Below, piece by piece: positions 26,442 to 34,892 of a stretch of DNA of 64,000 bases (position 1 is the stretch's first letter; every line of letters begins with the position of its first letter). Below the pieces are notes generated by a model. It saw only the letters and a list, made by a program, of their open reading frames with translations, was not told the DNA's origin and did no database searches. Source of the stretch: Acidiphilium sp. PA (GTDB taxonomy: Bacteria > Pseudomonadota > Alphaproteobacteria > Acetobacterales > Acetobacteraceae); assembly GCF_026191915.1 (NCBI RefSeq), contig NZ_JAIMBY010000009.1:62001-126000 (forward strand). The letters are read 5' to 3'. The position numbers and the translations under genes were made by a program.

Positions 26442-26562
26442 GGGTCGGCATCGCTCCGTGGTTCGGTTGAGGCGATGCTGGCAGATTTGGGACGCTTGCG
26501 TGAGAGGGCAGCACCGTCTTTTTTGTGCGTGGCCGCATGCCCGCAAAAGACCCGTGACCCAG

Positions 26563-26603
26563 ATTAGAAAAAGTTTTTTGCTTCTCTTTTTCAAAAAAGA
26601 CGC
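26563..26603. terminator. T-hairpin element, copy 3 (reverse orientation, imperfect)
   Basis: AGAAAAAGTTTTTTGCTTCT followed by CTTTTTCAAAAAAGACGCC is the reverse complement arrangement of the element at 23834, with two mismatches in the stem. It lies between the divergent genes purU and aroE, so a role as terminator is less clear here than for the other copies. Confidence 0.45.
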
Positions 26604-26649
26604 CCTACCCTTCCTTGCCCCACGCGGCCCGGCGTGATCGAATCAGAGC

Positions 26650-27480
26650 ATGACGATAACAGCGCGGGCGTCTCTAGCAGGTGTAATTGGTTGGCCGGTG
26701 GCGCATTCGCGTTCGCCGTTGCTGCATGGCACCTGGCTGGAACGGCATGGGATCGATGGGGCGTATGTGCCGCTGGCGATCCGGCCGGAGGATTTCGCGA
26801 CCTGTGTGCCGGCTCTGGCGCGGATGGGGTTTGCCGGCGCCAACGTGACGATTCCGCACAAGGAGGCGGCGTTTGCCTTGTGCGATGAGCTGGCACCCAG
26901 CGCGCGGCGGGCGGGGGCGGTGAACACGCTGGTGTTTTCCGACGGGCGGATTGTGGGCTCCAACACCGACGGGGCGGGGTTCATGGCGAATCTGCGGGCG
27001 CATGGCGTCGATCCGGCGGCGGGGCCTGCACTGGTGCTCGGCGCCGGGGGTGCGGCGCGGGCGATCGGCGCGGCGCTGCTCGATGCCGGGGTGGTCGTGC
27101 ATTTCTGCAATCGGACCGGGGAGCGCGCGGCGCGGCTTGCGGCGCAGATCGGCGGCGGTGTGATCGGGTGGGACGATCGGGCGGCGGCGCTGGGGGATCA
27201 CGCGCTGGTGATCAACACGACATCGCTCGGCATGGCGGGGCATCCGCCCCTCACGCTCGATCTGGCGCGGGCGCCTGCGGGTCTGGCGGTGGCGGATATT
27301 GTGTACGTGCCGTTGGAAACGCCGTTGCTGGCGGCGGCGCGGGCGCGCGGGCTGCGGACGGTCGAGGGGTTGGGGATGCTGTTGCACCAGGCGGTGCCGG
27401 GGTTTGCCGCGTGGTTCGGGGTGACGCCGATGGTCGATGAGGCGCTGTATCGCGCGGTTGCCGGCGATTTGCTGGCGTGA
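26650..27480 (+). CDS. aroE: Shikimate dehydrogenase
   Basis: 276-residue NADPH-dependent enzyme of aromatic amino acid synthesis. Substrate residues are HSRSPLLH, catalytic Lys in NVTIPHKEAAF, and NTDG. The NADP fold is VLGAGGAARAIGAALL with NRT at the phosphate-binding loop. It belongs to the origin-proximal aroE-coaE-dnaQ block of alphaproteobacteria. Its stop overlaps coaE as GTGA. Confidence 0.94.
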   Translation: MTITARASLAGVIGWPVAHSRSPLLHGTWLERHGIDGAYVPLAIRPEDFATCVPALARMGFAGANVTIPHKEAAFALCDELAPSARRAGAVNTLVFSDGRIVGSNTDGAGFMANLRAHGVDPAAGPALVLGAGGAARAIGAALLDAGVVVHFCNRTGERAARLAAQIGGGVIGWDDRAAALGDHALVINTTSLGMAGHPPLTLDLARAPAGLAVADIVYVPLETPLLAAARARGLRTVEGLGMLLHQAVPGFAAWFGVTPMVDEALYRAVAGDLLA

Positions 27481-28076
27481 AGGTGATCGGCCTGACCGGC
27501 GGGATCGGGATGGGCAAATCGACGGTGGCCTCGATGTTTCGCCGCCGTGGCGTGCCGGTGTTCGATGCGGATGCGGTGGTGCGCCGGCTGCAGGCGCCGG
27601 GTGGCGCGGCGCTTCCGGCGATTGCAGCCGCGTTTCCCGGGGTGGTGCGCGGCGGCGTGCTGGATCGGGCCGCGCTGCGGGCCATGGTGCTGGCCGATGG
27701 CGCGGCGCGGCGGCGGCTCGAGGCGATCATGCATCGGATGGTGCGGCGCGCGGAGGGGCGGTTTCTGGCCGCGGCGCGGCGCCGGCGGGTGCGGGCTGTG
27801 GTGCTGGATATTCCGTTGCTGTTCGAGACCGGTGGTGAGCGGCGGGTTGATGTCGCGGTGACGGTTTCGGCCCCACGATCGGTCCAGGTGGCGCGGGTGC
27901 GCCGGCGCGGGCTGGCCGAGGCGGAGATTGCACGGATCATTGGACTGCAGATGCCGGATGCCGAGAAGCGCCGGCGGGCGGATATGGTGATTTTCACCGG
28001 ATTGTCGCGCGGGGCGACAGTGCGGGCGGTGCAGCGGTTTATCGCGCGGGTGTTGCCGTGCCGAAGATTGAGCTGA
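27477..28076 (+). CDS. coaE: Dephospho-CoA kinase
   Basis: 199-residue last enzyme of CoA synthesis. The P-loop is GLTGGIGMGKSTV, the CoA-binding part has FDADAVV, and the core includes VLDIPLLFETG. GTG start overlapping the aroE stop by four bases. The protein is exceptionally Arg-rich in its middle (AARRRLEAIMHRMVRRAEGRF) but the frame is complete. Confidence 0.94.
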   Translation: MKVIGLTGGIGMGKSTVASMFRRRGVPVFDADAVVRRLQAPGGAALPAIAAAFPGVVRGGVLDRAALRAMVLADGAARRRLEAIMHRMVRRAEGRFLAAARRRRVRAVVLDIPLLFETGGERRVDVAVTVSAPRSVQVARVRRRGLAEAEIARIIGLQMPDAEKRRRADMVIFTGLSRGATVRAVQRFIARVLPCRRLS

Positions 28077-28131
28077 TGCTGCCGGTCAGCCGGGCGGCGG
28101 CGGGCCGGGCGATCTCCTGCAGCGGCGTGGA

Positions 28132-28347
28132 TCAGAGCAGGCCGACAAACTCCGTTTCGAGTTTGTTCCGGTCGGAGGCGATGCCGATATGCTTGGACTC
28201 GCGCTTGGCTTGATGCGCGACTTCCATCAACGCGATGGCCTGGCGGATCACATCGGTCTTGGTGGCGCCGGCGGAGGCGGCAATGGCATCGAGCCGGTCG
28301 TTCAACTCGGGTGAGACCAGCAGGTTCAGACGTACTTTCTCGGCCAT
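28132..28347 (-). CDS. Orphan ribbon-helix-helix regulator
   Basis: 71-residue protein with an N-terminal ribbon VRLNLLVSPELNDRLDAIAASAGATKTDVIRQAIALME, the classical RHH/CopG DNA-binding fold, and a short charged C-terminal tail. AAGGAG lies 9 bases before the ATG. Many RHH proteins are antitoxins, but no toxin-size gene lies on either side (coaE ends 55 bases away; dnaQ is divergent). Two TATAAT-containing palindromes lie between it and dnaQ, so it may repress itself and dnaQ (inference). Confidence 0.75.
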   Translation of the reverse strand: MAEKVRLNLLVSPELNDRLDAIAASAGATKTDVIRQAIALMEVAHQAKRESKHIGIASDRNKLETEFVGLL

Positions 28348-28367
28348 GGTGGATCTCCTTGGTAGTT

Positions 28368-28415
28368 ATTATATGTATAATCAGGTGATTTTTATGTCAA
28401 TAATATATGTATAAT
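28368..28415. promoter_or_regulatory. Paired palindromic operators / -10 boxes between RHH gene and dnaQ
   Basis: ATTATA-TG-TATAAT at 28368-28381 is a perfect interrupted palindrome. AATATA-TG-TATAAT at 28402-28415 is the same with one mismatch. The shared 13-mer TATATGTATAATC is repeated with a 34-bp period (about three helical turns). Each half is a TATAAT Pribnow box, read leftward for the RHH gene at 28368-28373 and rightward for dnaQ at 28410-28415. Binding by the RHH protein here would occlude both promoters. Confidence 0.55.
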
Positions 28416-28468
28416 CGACGTCGATCATGCTGGTTGAACCGGAGTCCATGCCGGCGCAAGACTCGTTT

Positions 28469-29143
28469 ATGACGCGCTCAATTCTGTTCGACACCGAGAC
28501 CACCGGCCTCGATCCGCTGCACGGGGATCGGGTGATCGAGGTCGCCGCGATCGAGTTGTATAACGATCTGCCGACCAATCGTACGTTTCACCGCCTGATC
28601 GATCCCGAGCGCGATATTCCGGGCGATGCCAGCCGGATCCACGGCATCACCAACGCCGACGTTGCGGGCAAGCCGAAATTTGCCGAGATCGCTGCCGATC
28701 TGCTGGCGTTTTTCGGTGATGATCCGCTGGTCGCGCATAATGCCGCGTTCGATTTCGGGTTCCTCGATGCCGAGTTCGGCCGGATCGGGCAGCCGCCGCT
28801 GGACCGGGGCCGGATGATCGATACGCTGGTACTGGCCAAGGCGCGGTTTCCCGGCATGCCGAACAGCCTCGATGCGCTATGCCGGCGGTTCGAGATCGAT
28901 CTGTCGGCGCGGACCACCCATAATGCGCTGCTCGACTGCAAATTGCTGGCGGAGGTCTATGTCGAACTCACCGGCGGGCGGCAGCGCGGGTTCGACCTTG
29001 CAGCCGATGCGGGGCTGACGCTGGTGGAATATCAGCACAGCGGCACGCGGACGGCGCGGTTGATGCCGGTGAGCGACGATGACCGCGCCGCGCACGACGC
29101 GTTCGTGGCGACGATCAAGGATGCGGTCTGGCGGCGGGAATAA
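28469..29143 (+). CDS. dnaQ: DNA polymerase III epsilon (DnaQ-family 3'-5' exonuclease)
   Basis: 224-residue proofreading exonuclease. DEDDh motifs are visible: Exo I FDTETTG, Exo II VAHNAAFDFGF, and Exo III HNALLDCKLLAEVY with the catalytic His. It is the origin-proximal dnaQ of alphaproteobacteria. ATG 28469 gives the usual MTRSILFDTETTG start; ATG 28448 (GGAG 3 bases before) and ATG 28427 are alternatives. A hairpin terminator begins at its stop codon. Confidence 0.92.
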   Translation: MTRSILFDTETTGLDPLHGDRVIEVAAIELYNDLPTNRTFHRLIDPERDIPGDASRIHGITNADVAGKPKFAEIAADLLAFFGDDPLVAHNAAFDFGFLDAEFGRIGQPPLDRGRMIDTLVLAKARFPGMPNSLDALCRRFEIDLSARTTHNALLDCKLLAEVYVELTGGRQRGFDLAADAGLTLVEYQHSGTRTARLMPVSDDDRAAHDAFVATIKDAVWRRE

Positions 29144-29170
29144 GGGCTCTTTTCTCTCAAAAAGAGCCCT
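29143..29170. terminator. Bidirectional terminator between dnaQ and oligopeptidase B
   Basis: AGGGCTCTTTT (29143-29153) pairs with AAAAGAGCCCT (29160-29170), 11 bp, loop of six. The A/T-rich half of the stem provides the U-tract on both strands. It separates convergent genes. Confidence 0.7.
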
Positions 29171-29174
29171 GTCT

Positions 29175-31259
29175 TTACCTGTTTATGGCCCAGATCGCGA
29201 ATGCGTAATTGGTCGCCATCAGTTTGAGCGCATCGAACCGCCCCGCAGCGCCGGCATGGCCGGCAGCCATGTCGATTTTCAGCAGGATCGGCGCATCGCC
29301 GGTTGTGAAATCGCGCAGTTTGGCGACGAATTTGGCCGGTTCCCAATAGGTCACGCGCGGGTCGGACAGGCCGCCGGTCGCCAGCAGCGGCGGGTAGGCG
29401 CGCGGTCCGATATTGTCATAGGGCGAATAGGCGGCAATCGTGTCGTAGGCGACCGGATCGATCAGCGGGTTGCCCCATTCGGGCCATTCCGGCGGGGTGA
29501 GCGGCAGCGTATCGTCGGAAATTGTGTTGAGCACATCGACGAACGGGACCGCCGCGATCACGCCGGCCCACAGATCGGGGCGGAGATTATAGACGGCTCC
29601 CATCAACAACCCGCCGGCGGACCCGCCATGAGCCACGATGCGGCCGGGTTTGGTGTAGCCCTGCGCGATCAGATGCTCAGCCACCGCGATGAAATCGGTG
29701 AAACTGTTCATTTTCTTCGCGCCACGGCCGTCGAGAAACCAGTTCCAGCCTTTCTCGGTGCCACCACGGATATGCGCGATCACATGGATCCAGCCGCGAT
29801 CGACCAGGCTGAGGATGTTTGACTGGAACCATGGCTCGATCGCGATTCCATACGAGCCGTAGCCGTACAGATGCACCGGCGCCGATCCATCGAGCTTCGT
29901 GTCCCGGTGCAGCAGTATGGTGACGGGAATCGTGGCACCATCCGCCGCGGTCGCGGTCAGGCGGCGGGTTTCGTAGTGCGCCGGATCGTGACCGGAGGGG
30001 ATTTCCTGCGATTTCCGCAGGGTCCGCTCACCACGCGGGATATCGTAGTCGAACCATTGGCGCGGCGTGGTCGGCGATGAATAGATGTAGCCGACCGTCG
30101 CGGTGTCGAACTCATAGCCCGGATCGAGGCTGAGCACATACGCTGCCTCGTCGACCGCGATGGCGGTTTCGGTGCCGCCACGCGTGCGAATGATGATGCG
30201 GTTGTTCGCCTCGATCCGCTCGACCCGGATCAGATAATCCCGCAGAACCATGGCAGAAACGATGAACCGGCCCGGCCGATGCGCCACGATGTCGCGCCAT
30301 TGCGCGCGGCCCGGGGCTGCCAGCGGTGCCTCGACCAGTTTGAAATCGACCGCGCCATCGGCATTAGTGCGGATTACCAGCCGATCCGCCCAGTCTTCGA
30401 CCTCATAGCGCAGGCCCGGGGTGCGGGGCTCGATGACGACCGGCACCGCCGTCGGGTGATCGGCCGGGATGCGCCAGACCTCGCTGGTTTCCTGGTTGCC
30501 GCACGTGATGAAGATCGATCCGCCGGAGGATGACGCCTCGACACCGATGAAAAAACCCTCGTCCGGTTCCTCATAGACCAGATCATCCCTGGCCTCGCCG
30601 ATCGCGCGGCGGAAAATGCGCGTGGGGCGGCCATTGTCGTCGCGGAAGGTCCAGAACAGGTAGCGCGAACAGGGTGACCATGCGAAATTGCCGGAGCAGG
30701 ATTCAATCGGGTCGGGCAACAAGGCGCCAGTCGCCAGCGATTTGACGCGGACCTGATACACTTCCGAACCCTGTGTGTCCTCCGCATAGGCGAACCAGGC
30801 ATGATCCGGGCTGTGCCGCGCGCCGATCACGCGGTAATAGGCATGGTCCTTCGCCTCTGCGTCGGCATCGAGCAAAATCGTCTCTGCGCCGCCTGCGCGC
30901 GGTGTGCGCGCATAGACCGGATGCTCGGCGCCCGCATCATACTGCCGATAGTAGGTGAACGCGCCATCCGGCTTCGATACCGACGCATCATCCGGCTTGA
31001 TGCGTGATTTCATTTCGGCCCGCAATGTTTCCTGCAGGCTGTCGGTGCCGGCCAGCACACCGGCAGTATATGCGTTTTCCGCGAGCAGATGCGCGCGGAT
31101 ATCCGCACGCAGCGCCCCGGGGTCACGCAACACCGCCTGCCAGTTGTCGTCCTTCATCCAGGCATAATCGTCGGTCCGCGTGCGGCCGAGCTGCTCGATC
31201 CGCTTCGGCTGACGCACCGCAACCGGCGGCGTAAGGGACGGCATCACAACGTCGTTCAT
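29175..31259 (-). CDS. ptrB: Oligopeptidase B (protease II, S9A family)
   Basis: 694-residue cytosolic serine peptidase cutting small peptides after basic residues. The N-terminal seven-bladed propeller spans roughly 70-410. The catalytic domain has the nucleophile in GGSAGGLL, the Asp in SDPRVTYWEPAK, and the His in AAGHAGAAGR. The PPxR.. start TDDYAWMKDDNW is typical. GAGG lies 8 bases before ATG 31259; a longer frame to 31502 runs antisense through the tRNA-Gly gene and was rejected. In other alphaproteobacteria this gene is not part of the origin block. Confidence 0.93.
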   Translation of the reverse strand: MNDVVMPSLTPPVAVRQPKRIEQLGRTRTDDYAWMKDDNWQAVLRDPGALRADIRAHLLAENAYTAGVLAGTDSLQETLRAEMKSRIKPDDASVSKPDGAFTYYRQYDAGAEHPVYARTPRAGGAETILLDADAEAKDHAYYRVIGARHSPDHAWFAYAEDTQGSEVYQVRVKSLATGALLPDPIESCSGNFAWSPCSRYLFWTFRDDNGRPTRIFRRAIGEARDDLVYEEPDEGFFIGVEASSSGGSIFITCGNQETSEVWRIPADHPTAVPVVIEPRTPGLRYEVEDWADRLVIRTNADGAVDFKLVEAPLAAPGRAQWRDIVAHRPGRFIVSAMVLRDYLIRVERIEANNRIIIRTRGGTETAIAVDEAAYVLSLDPGYEFDTATVGYIYSSPTTPRQWFDYDIPRGERTLRKSQEIPSGHDPAHYETRRLTATAADGATIPVTILLHRDTKLDGSAPVHLYGYGSYGIAIEPWFQSNILSLVDRGWIHVIAHIRGGTEKGWNWFLDGRGAKKMNSFTDFIAVAEHLIAQGYTKPGRIVAHGGSAGGLLMGAVYNLRPDLWAGVIAAVPFVDVLNTISDDTLPLTPPEWPEWGNPLIDPVAYDTIAAYSPYDNIGPRAYPPLLATGGLSDPRVTYWEPAKFVAKLRDFTTGDAPILLKIDMAAGHAGAAGRFDALKLMATNYAFAIWAINR

Positions 31260-31382
31260 CGGAATATCCTCAAAATTCGGGTCATCATCGCCCGCATCCA
31301 GCCCGCCACGCAACAGACCCGGCCAGGATCGCCGCGCCAGCAGTTGCGCCCGGATCAACAGCACCGTAAAACACGGGACAGC

Positions 31383-31456
31383 GCGGGTATGATGTAATGG
31401 TAGCCTGTGAGCTTCCCAAGCTCGACGCGCGGGTTCGATTCCCGCTACCCGCTCCA
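31383..31456 (+). tRNA. tRNA-Gly (anticodon CCC)
   Basis: 74-base gene. Acceptor stem GCGGGTA (31383-31389) pairs with TACCCGC (31446-31452), followed by T and an encoded CCA (31454-31456). The anticodon arm TGAGC-TTCCCAA-GCTCG has anticodon CCC, and the T-arm has GGGTTCGATTCCC. The D-arm ATGATGTAATGGTAG is normal. It closely resembles E. coli tRNA-Gly(CCC). Confidence 0.97.
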
Positions 31457-31499
31457 GATCGACGGATATCTGGCTTGATTGGCTGACCAAGGAGACGGT

Positions 31500-31590
31500 C
31501 ATGGGGCTTTGCCCGCTGGCCTCCGTTAAAGGCGGCGCCTTTGCAATCCATTCGTTTCAGTCCACGGGAGGGCGAAGCGCCTTGGCCTTC
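31500..31590. repeat. Remnant of the palindromic repeat overlapping the next gene's 3' end
   Basis: It contains GGGGCTTTGCCC, CGTTAAAGGCGGCGCCTTTG and AATCCATT as in the left arm, then joins directly to GGAGGGCGAAGCGCCTTGGCC, so most of the core and right arm are deleted. Bases 31557-31590 encode the last 11 residues ([11 protein letters not shown]) of the PPDK regulator, which therefore ends inside the repeat. Confidence 0.65.
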
Positions 31591-32453
31591 TCTTTATCCC
31601 GCCGATCGTGCCAGTTTTCCATCATCCGCAGCACGGCGGCGGCGGTTTCTTCGATCGAGCGACGGGTGACGTTGACGGTGGGCCAGCCGCGACTTGAGCA
31701 CAGGCGGCGGGCCCAGAGCAGTTCGGCTTCGACGGCGTCTTCATCGATATAGTCTTCGTGATCGCGTTGAAAGGCCGCCCCTGGCGTGGTGCTGGCGCCG
31801 AGCAGGCGAAGGCGGTGGCGGCGGATTTCGATCAGGGGGGCGGCGTCGATGAACAGACCGATCACGGGGCAGCGTGGTTCATCGAGCACATCGGGGACGG
31901 CGATGCTGGGGACCAGCGGGATATTGGCGGCTTTGACGCCGCGATTGGCAAGGTAGAAGGCCGTCGGCGTTTTCGAGGAGCGGGAGACGCCGACCAGAAT
32001 GACATCGGCTTCGGCGAGGCCGCGCATCGCCTGGCCATCATCGTGCGAGAGTACGTAGTGCATGGCGTCGATCCGGCGGAAGTAATCGGCATCGAGCACG
32101 TATTGCCGCCCAGGCGTCGCGCGGACCGGGGTGCCGAGCTCATCGGCCAGAAGTTTGAACACCGGGTCGAGCATATGGAGCAATCGCAGGCCGAGCCGTT
32201 CGCACGCCTGGGCGAGCTCGCCGCGCAGGGCTTCATCGACCAGGCTGGACAGAACCGGGCCGCGTTCGGCTTCAATCCCTTCGAGCACGCGGTGCAATTG
32301 CAGGCGCGAGCGGATCAGGCTCCAGCGATGCAGGTGGATATCGGCCCCCTCGAACTGCGCGGTCACCGCACGGGCGACGGCGTTGAGCGTGTCGCCGGTG
32401 GCATCCGAAACGAGGTGGAGATTGAGCCGTTTACCGTCCATTAACTTCTTCAT
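31557..32453 (-). CDS. Pyruvate phosphate dikinase / PEP synthase regulatory protein (DUF299)
   Basis: 298-residue bifunctional kinase/pyrophosphorylase that inactivates PPDK or PEP synthase by ADP-dependent phosphorylation and reactivates it by phosphorolysis. The start [20 protein letters not shown] and the P-loop-like [19 protein letters not shown] are diagnostic; YVLSHDDGQ and [17 protein letters not shown] follow. It is the RP001 homologue that flanks the origin in Caulobacter and Rickettsia. The start is ATG 32453 or ATG 32441. The C-terminus is encoded by a repeat remnant. Confidence 0.92.
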   Translation of the reverse strand: MKKLMDGKRLNLHLVSDATGDTLNAVARAVTAQFEGADIHLHRWSLIRSRLQLHRVLEGIEAERGPVLSSLVDEALRGELAQACERLGLRLLHMLDPVFKLLADELGTPVRATPGRQYVLDADYFRRIDAMHYVLSHDDGQAMRGLAEADVILVGVSRSSKTPTAFYLANRGVKAANIPLVPSIAVPDVLDEPRCPVIGLFIDAAPLIEIRRHRLRLLGASTTPGAAFQRDHEDYIDEDAVEAELLWARRLCSSRGWPTVNVTRRSIEETAAAVLRMMENWHDRRDKEKAKALRPPVD

Positions 32454-32721
32454 AGCGTGGATAACTCGGCGCCGGATAGGGCCGCCGGTGGAGAAGTGGG
32501 ATAACTCCGGAATCCCGATTCGCTGTGGATTGTTGTGAGCGGGTGTTTATGCGAATGTGGAAAAATCCAGGGTTTGACGTAGAATCAGCCGATTAAAAGC
32601 GGACTCTGGCTGTGGATAAGTTTGTGTATTGTTGTGGGGTGAGCGGGGTTCCACATGATTCACAGGGTTAACTTCCACAACCATTTCTTAATCTAAAACA
32701 TTTAAAAGGTAGTCCGGGTCC
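32454..32721. other. oriC: Probable chromosomal replication origin (oriC)
   Basis: 268-bp gene-free gap between the DUF299 regulator and hemE, the origin position in Caulobacter and Rickettsia. A perfect DnaA box TGTGGATAA (TTATCCACA on the minus strand) lies at 32611-32619. TGTGGAAAA at 32556-32564 fits TTWTNCACA. CGTGGATAA (32456-32464) and TGATTCACA (32656-32664) each differ by one base, and TGTGGATTG (32524-32532) by two. An AT-rich block (about 32683-32708, TTTCTTAATC..AAACATTTAAAA) at the hemE side is the likely unwinding element. No CtrA TTAA-N7-TTAA site is present. Confidence 0.82.
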
Positions 32722-33807
32722 ATGACGGGGAAAATGATCGATCGGCCGGTTTTGCAGGTGCTCGCAGGCGAAGCAATCTGGCCGCCACCGGTCTGGCTGA
32801 TGCGTCAGGCGGGGCGGTACCTGCCGGAGTATCGCAAGCTGCGGGCAACCGCGGGCAATTTCATTGCCCTGAGCACGACGCCGGCCATGGCAACCGAAGT
32901 AACGTTGCAACCGGTCCGCCGCTTCGGCATGGACGCCGCGATTCTGTTCAGCGACATTCTGATCCTGCCCTGGGCGCTTGGGCAGAAGCTGCGTTATGCC
33001 GAGGGTGAAGGTCCGCTGATGGAGCGGATCGAGGACGTCGCCGGGCTGGATGCGCTCGATCTGAACCGGTTGAAGCCGGGCACGGAATCGGTGATGGAGA
33101 CTGTTTCGCGGGTGCGGGCCGATCTGCCGCCGCGCTGCACCTTGATCGGGTTTGCCGGCAGCCCGTTCACGGTTGCGTGCTACATGCTGGATGGCAAAGG
33201 CGGCAATTTCGCGCGGACGATGCAGTTGATCTACAGCGATCCGGGGCTGGTGGCCGCGGTGATCGAGCTGGTGACAACCGCGACGGTGGATTATCTGTCC
33301 TGGCAGATCGAGGCCGGGGCGGATTGCGTGATGCTGTTCGATTCCTGGGCCGGTTTGCTGCCGCCCGATCTGTTTCGTGCGCATGTGATCCATCCGACGG
33401 TCCGGATTGTCGATGCGTTGCAGGCGCGGCACCCGGATGTGCCGATCATCGGATTTCCGCGTCTCGCGGGGTTGATGGCGCTGCCCTACATCGCCGAAAC
33501 CGGCATTGCCGGGTTCGGCATGGATACCGGCACGGATGCGCCCACCCTTGCCCGATTGCTGCCGCGCAAAGTGGCGTTGCAGGGAAATCTGGACCCGTTG
33601 CTGTTGCGGGCGGGCGGGGTTTCGCTCGATCATGCGGTGGAACGAATCGCCCGCGAAATGGCCGGCATGCCCCATATTTTCAACCTTGGCCACGGTATCG
33701 TGCCGGAAACGCCGCCCGAGCATGTCGCCACGTTGATCGAACGGCTGCGGTCGCTCGAACCGGCACCGCTTGAGGAATCCCCGCGAGCCGCTACTTCAGG
33801 TTCATGA
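32722..33807 (+). CDS. hemE: Uroporphyrinogen decarboxylase
   Basis: 361-residue haem-pathway enzyme converting uroporphyrinogen III to coproporphyrinogen III. The signature PPVWLMRQAGRYLPEYR carries the substrate-binding Arg residues. FSDILILPWALG contains the catalytic Asp, and GFAGSPFTVACYM is the second signature. The C-terminal FNLGHGIVPETPPEHV is typical. It starts immediately after the AT-rich edge of the origin and overlaps hemH as ATGA. Confidence 0.97.
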   Translation: MTGKMIDRPVLQVLAGEAIWPPPVWLMRQAGRYLPEYRKLRATAGNFIALSTTPAMATEVTLQPVRRFGMDAAILFSDILILPWALGQKLRYAEGEGPLMERIEDVAGLDALDLNRLKPGTESVMETVSRVRADLPPRCTLIGFAGSPFTVACYMLDGKGGNFARTMQLIYSDPGLVAAVIELVTTATVDYLSWQIEAGADCVMLFDSWAGLLPPDLFRAHVIHPTVRIVDALQARHPDVPIIGFPRLAGLMALPYIAETGIAGFGMDTGTDAPTLARLLPRKVALQGNLDPLLLRAGGVSLDHAVERIAREMAGMPHIFNLGHGIVPETPPEHVATLIERLRSLEPAPLEESPRAATSGS

Positions 33808-34892
33808 ACGACACCGAACCCGTCCTGCCCGCGCGCACAGCGATTGTTCTGTTCAATCTGGGGGGCCCGGATGGGGCGGACAGTATCAAGCCGTTCCGGG
33901 TCAATCTGTTTTCCGACCCCGCGATTATTCGTGCGCCGATCTTCATCCGGTTCTGGCTGGCGCGGCTGATCGCGGCCTCGGCACAGAGCAAGGCGGAGGA
34001 AGGCTATGCGCTGATGGGCGGCAAATCGCCCTTGCTCGAACTCACCCAGCGCCAGGCGGATGCGCTGGAGGCGAGCCTGCCGGGGTCGAAATGTTTCATT
34101 GCGATGCGCTACTGGCACCCGTTCGCCGGCGAGGTGGCGCAGGCGGTGAAGGCCTGGGCGCCGGAGCGGATTTTGCTTTTGCCGCTCTACCCGCAGTTTT
34201 CCACCACCACCACCGGCAGTTCGCTGGCCGATTGGCACGACGCGGCGGCAAAAGCCGGTCTGGTGGTGCCGACCACGACGTTGTGCTGCTGGTACGATGA
34301 TCCGGCCTTTGCCGCGGCAATCGCCGGGCTCGTGATGGGCACGCTCGCGACCGCGCGGGCGGAACTGCCGGCGGGCACGCCGATCCGCCTGCTGTTTTCA
34401 GCGCATGGTCTGCCGGAGAGCATCATCAAGGCGGGCGATCCGTACCAGGAAGAGGTCGAGGCCTGTACCGAGGCGGTGATGGACGTGATTACCCGCGCCT
34501 TGGGCGAACGGGTCGACTACCAGGTATGTTTTCAGTCGCGCGCGACGCCGCAGCAATGGATCGAACCTTCGACCGAACAGGCGATCGAGAAGGCGGCGCA
34601 TGACGGCACGGCGGTTGTCGTGATTCCGATCGCCTTCGTTTCGGAACATATCGAGACCCTGGTCGAACTCGATGTCGAGTATCGCGAGGTTGCCGAAAAA
34701 CTTCACCTGCCTGGATATTACCGCGCGCCGGCGCCGAACGACGACCCAGCGTTCATCGCCGCCCTGGCGGGGATCGCGCGCCGGGCGATTGCGCATGGCG
34801 ATGGTTTATGTTCGCATCGCGGCGGTCGGTCCTGCACTGTGCGCAACAGCGATTGCCCTTGGGCGCGGTATCGGGCACTCGTGGCGGCATGA
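33804..34892 (+). CDS. hemH: Ferrochelatase
   Basis: 362-residue enzyme inserting Fe2+ into protoporphyrin IX. The catalytic His is in LLFSAHGLPESI, the conserved Glu is in PIAFVSEHIETLVELDVEY, and the start is VLFNLGGPDG. Three C-terminal cysteines (C336, C344, C351) resemble the ligand cluster of [2Fe-2S] ferrochelatases known from Caulobacter; whether a cluster binds is inference. Start and stop overlap hemE and the HAD gene by four bases each. Confidence 0.95.
   Translation: MNDTEPVLPARTAIVLFNLGGPDGADSIKPFRVNLFSDPAIIRAPIFIRFWLARLIAASAQSKAEEGYALMGGKSPLLELTQRQADALEASLPGSKCFIAMRYWHPFAGEVAQAVKAWAPERILLLPLYPQFSTTTTGSSLADWHDAAAKAGLVVPTTTLCCWYDDPAFAAAIAGLVMGTLATARAELPAGTPIRLLFSAHGLPESIIKAGDPYQEEVEACTEAVMDVITRALGERVDYQVCFQSRATPQQWIEPSTEQAIEKAAHDGTAVVVIPIAFVSEHIETLVELDVEYREVAEKLHLPGYYRAPAPNDDPAFIAALAGIARRAIAHGDGLCSHRGGRSCTVRNSDCPWARYRALVAA

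Noticed and set aside
26442-26594. N-terminal extension of PurU
   Set aside because: The extra residues come from the T-hairpin element and do not match any PurU.
28077-28440. Toxin-antitoxin module around the RHH gene
   Set aside because: No toxin-sized gene adjoins the RHH gene in either direction.
32660-32710. CtrA sites in the origin
   Set aside because: Three TTAA motifs are present but none are spaced by seven bases, so the CtrA consensus is not met.
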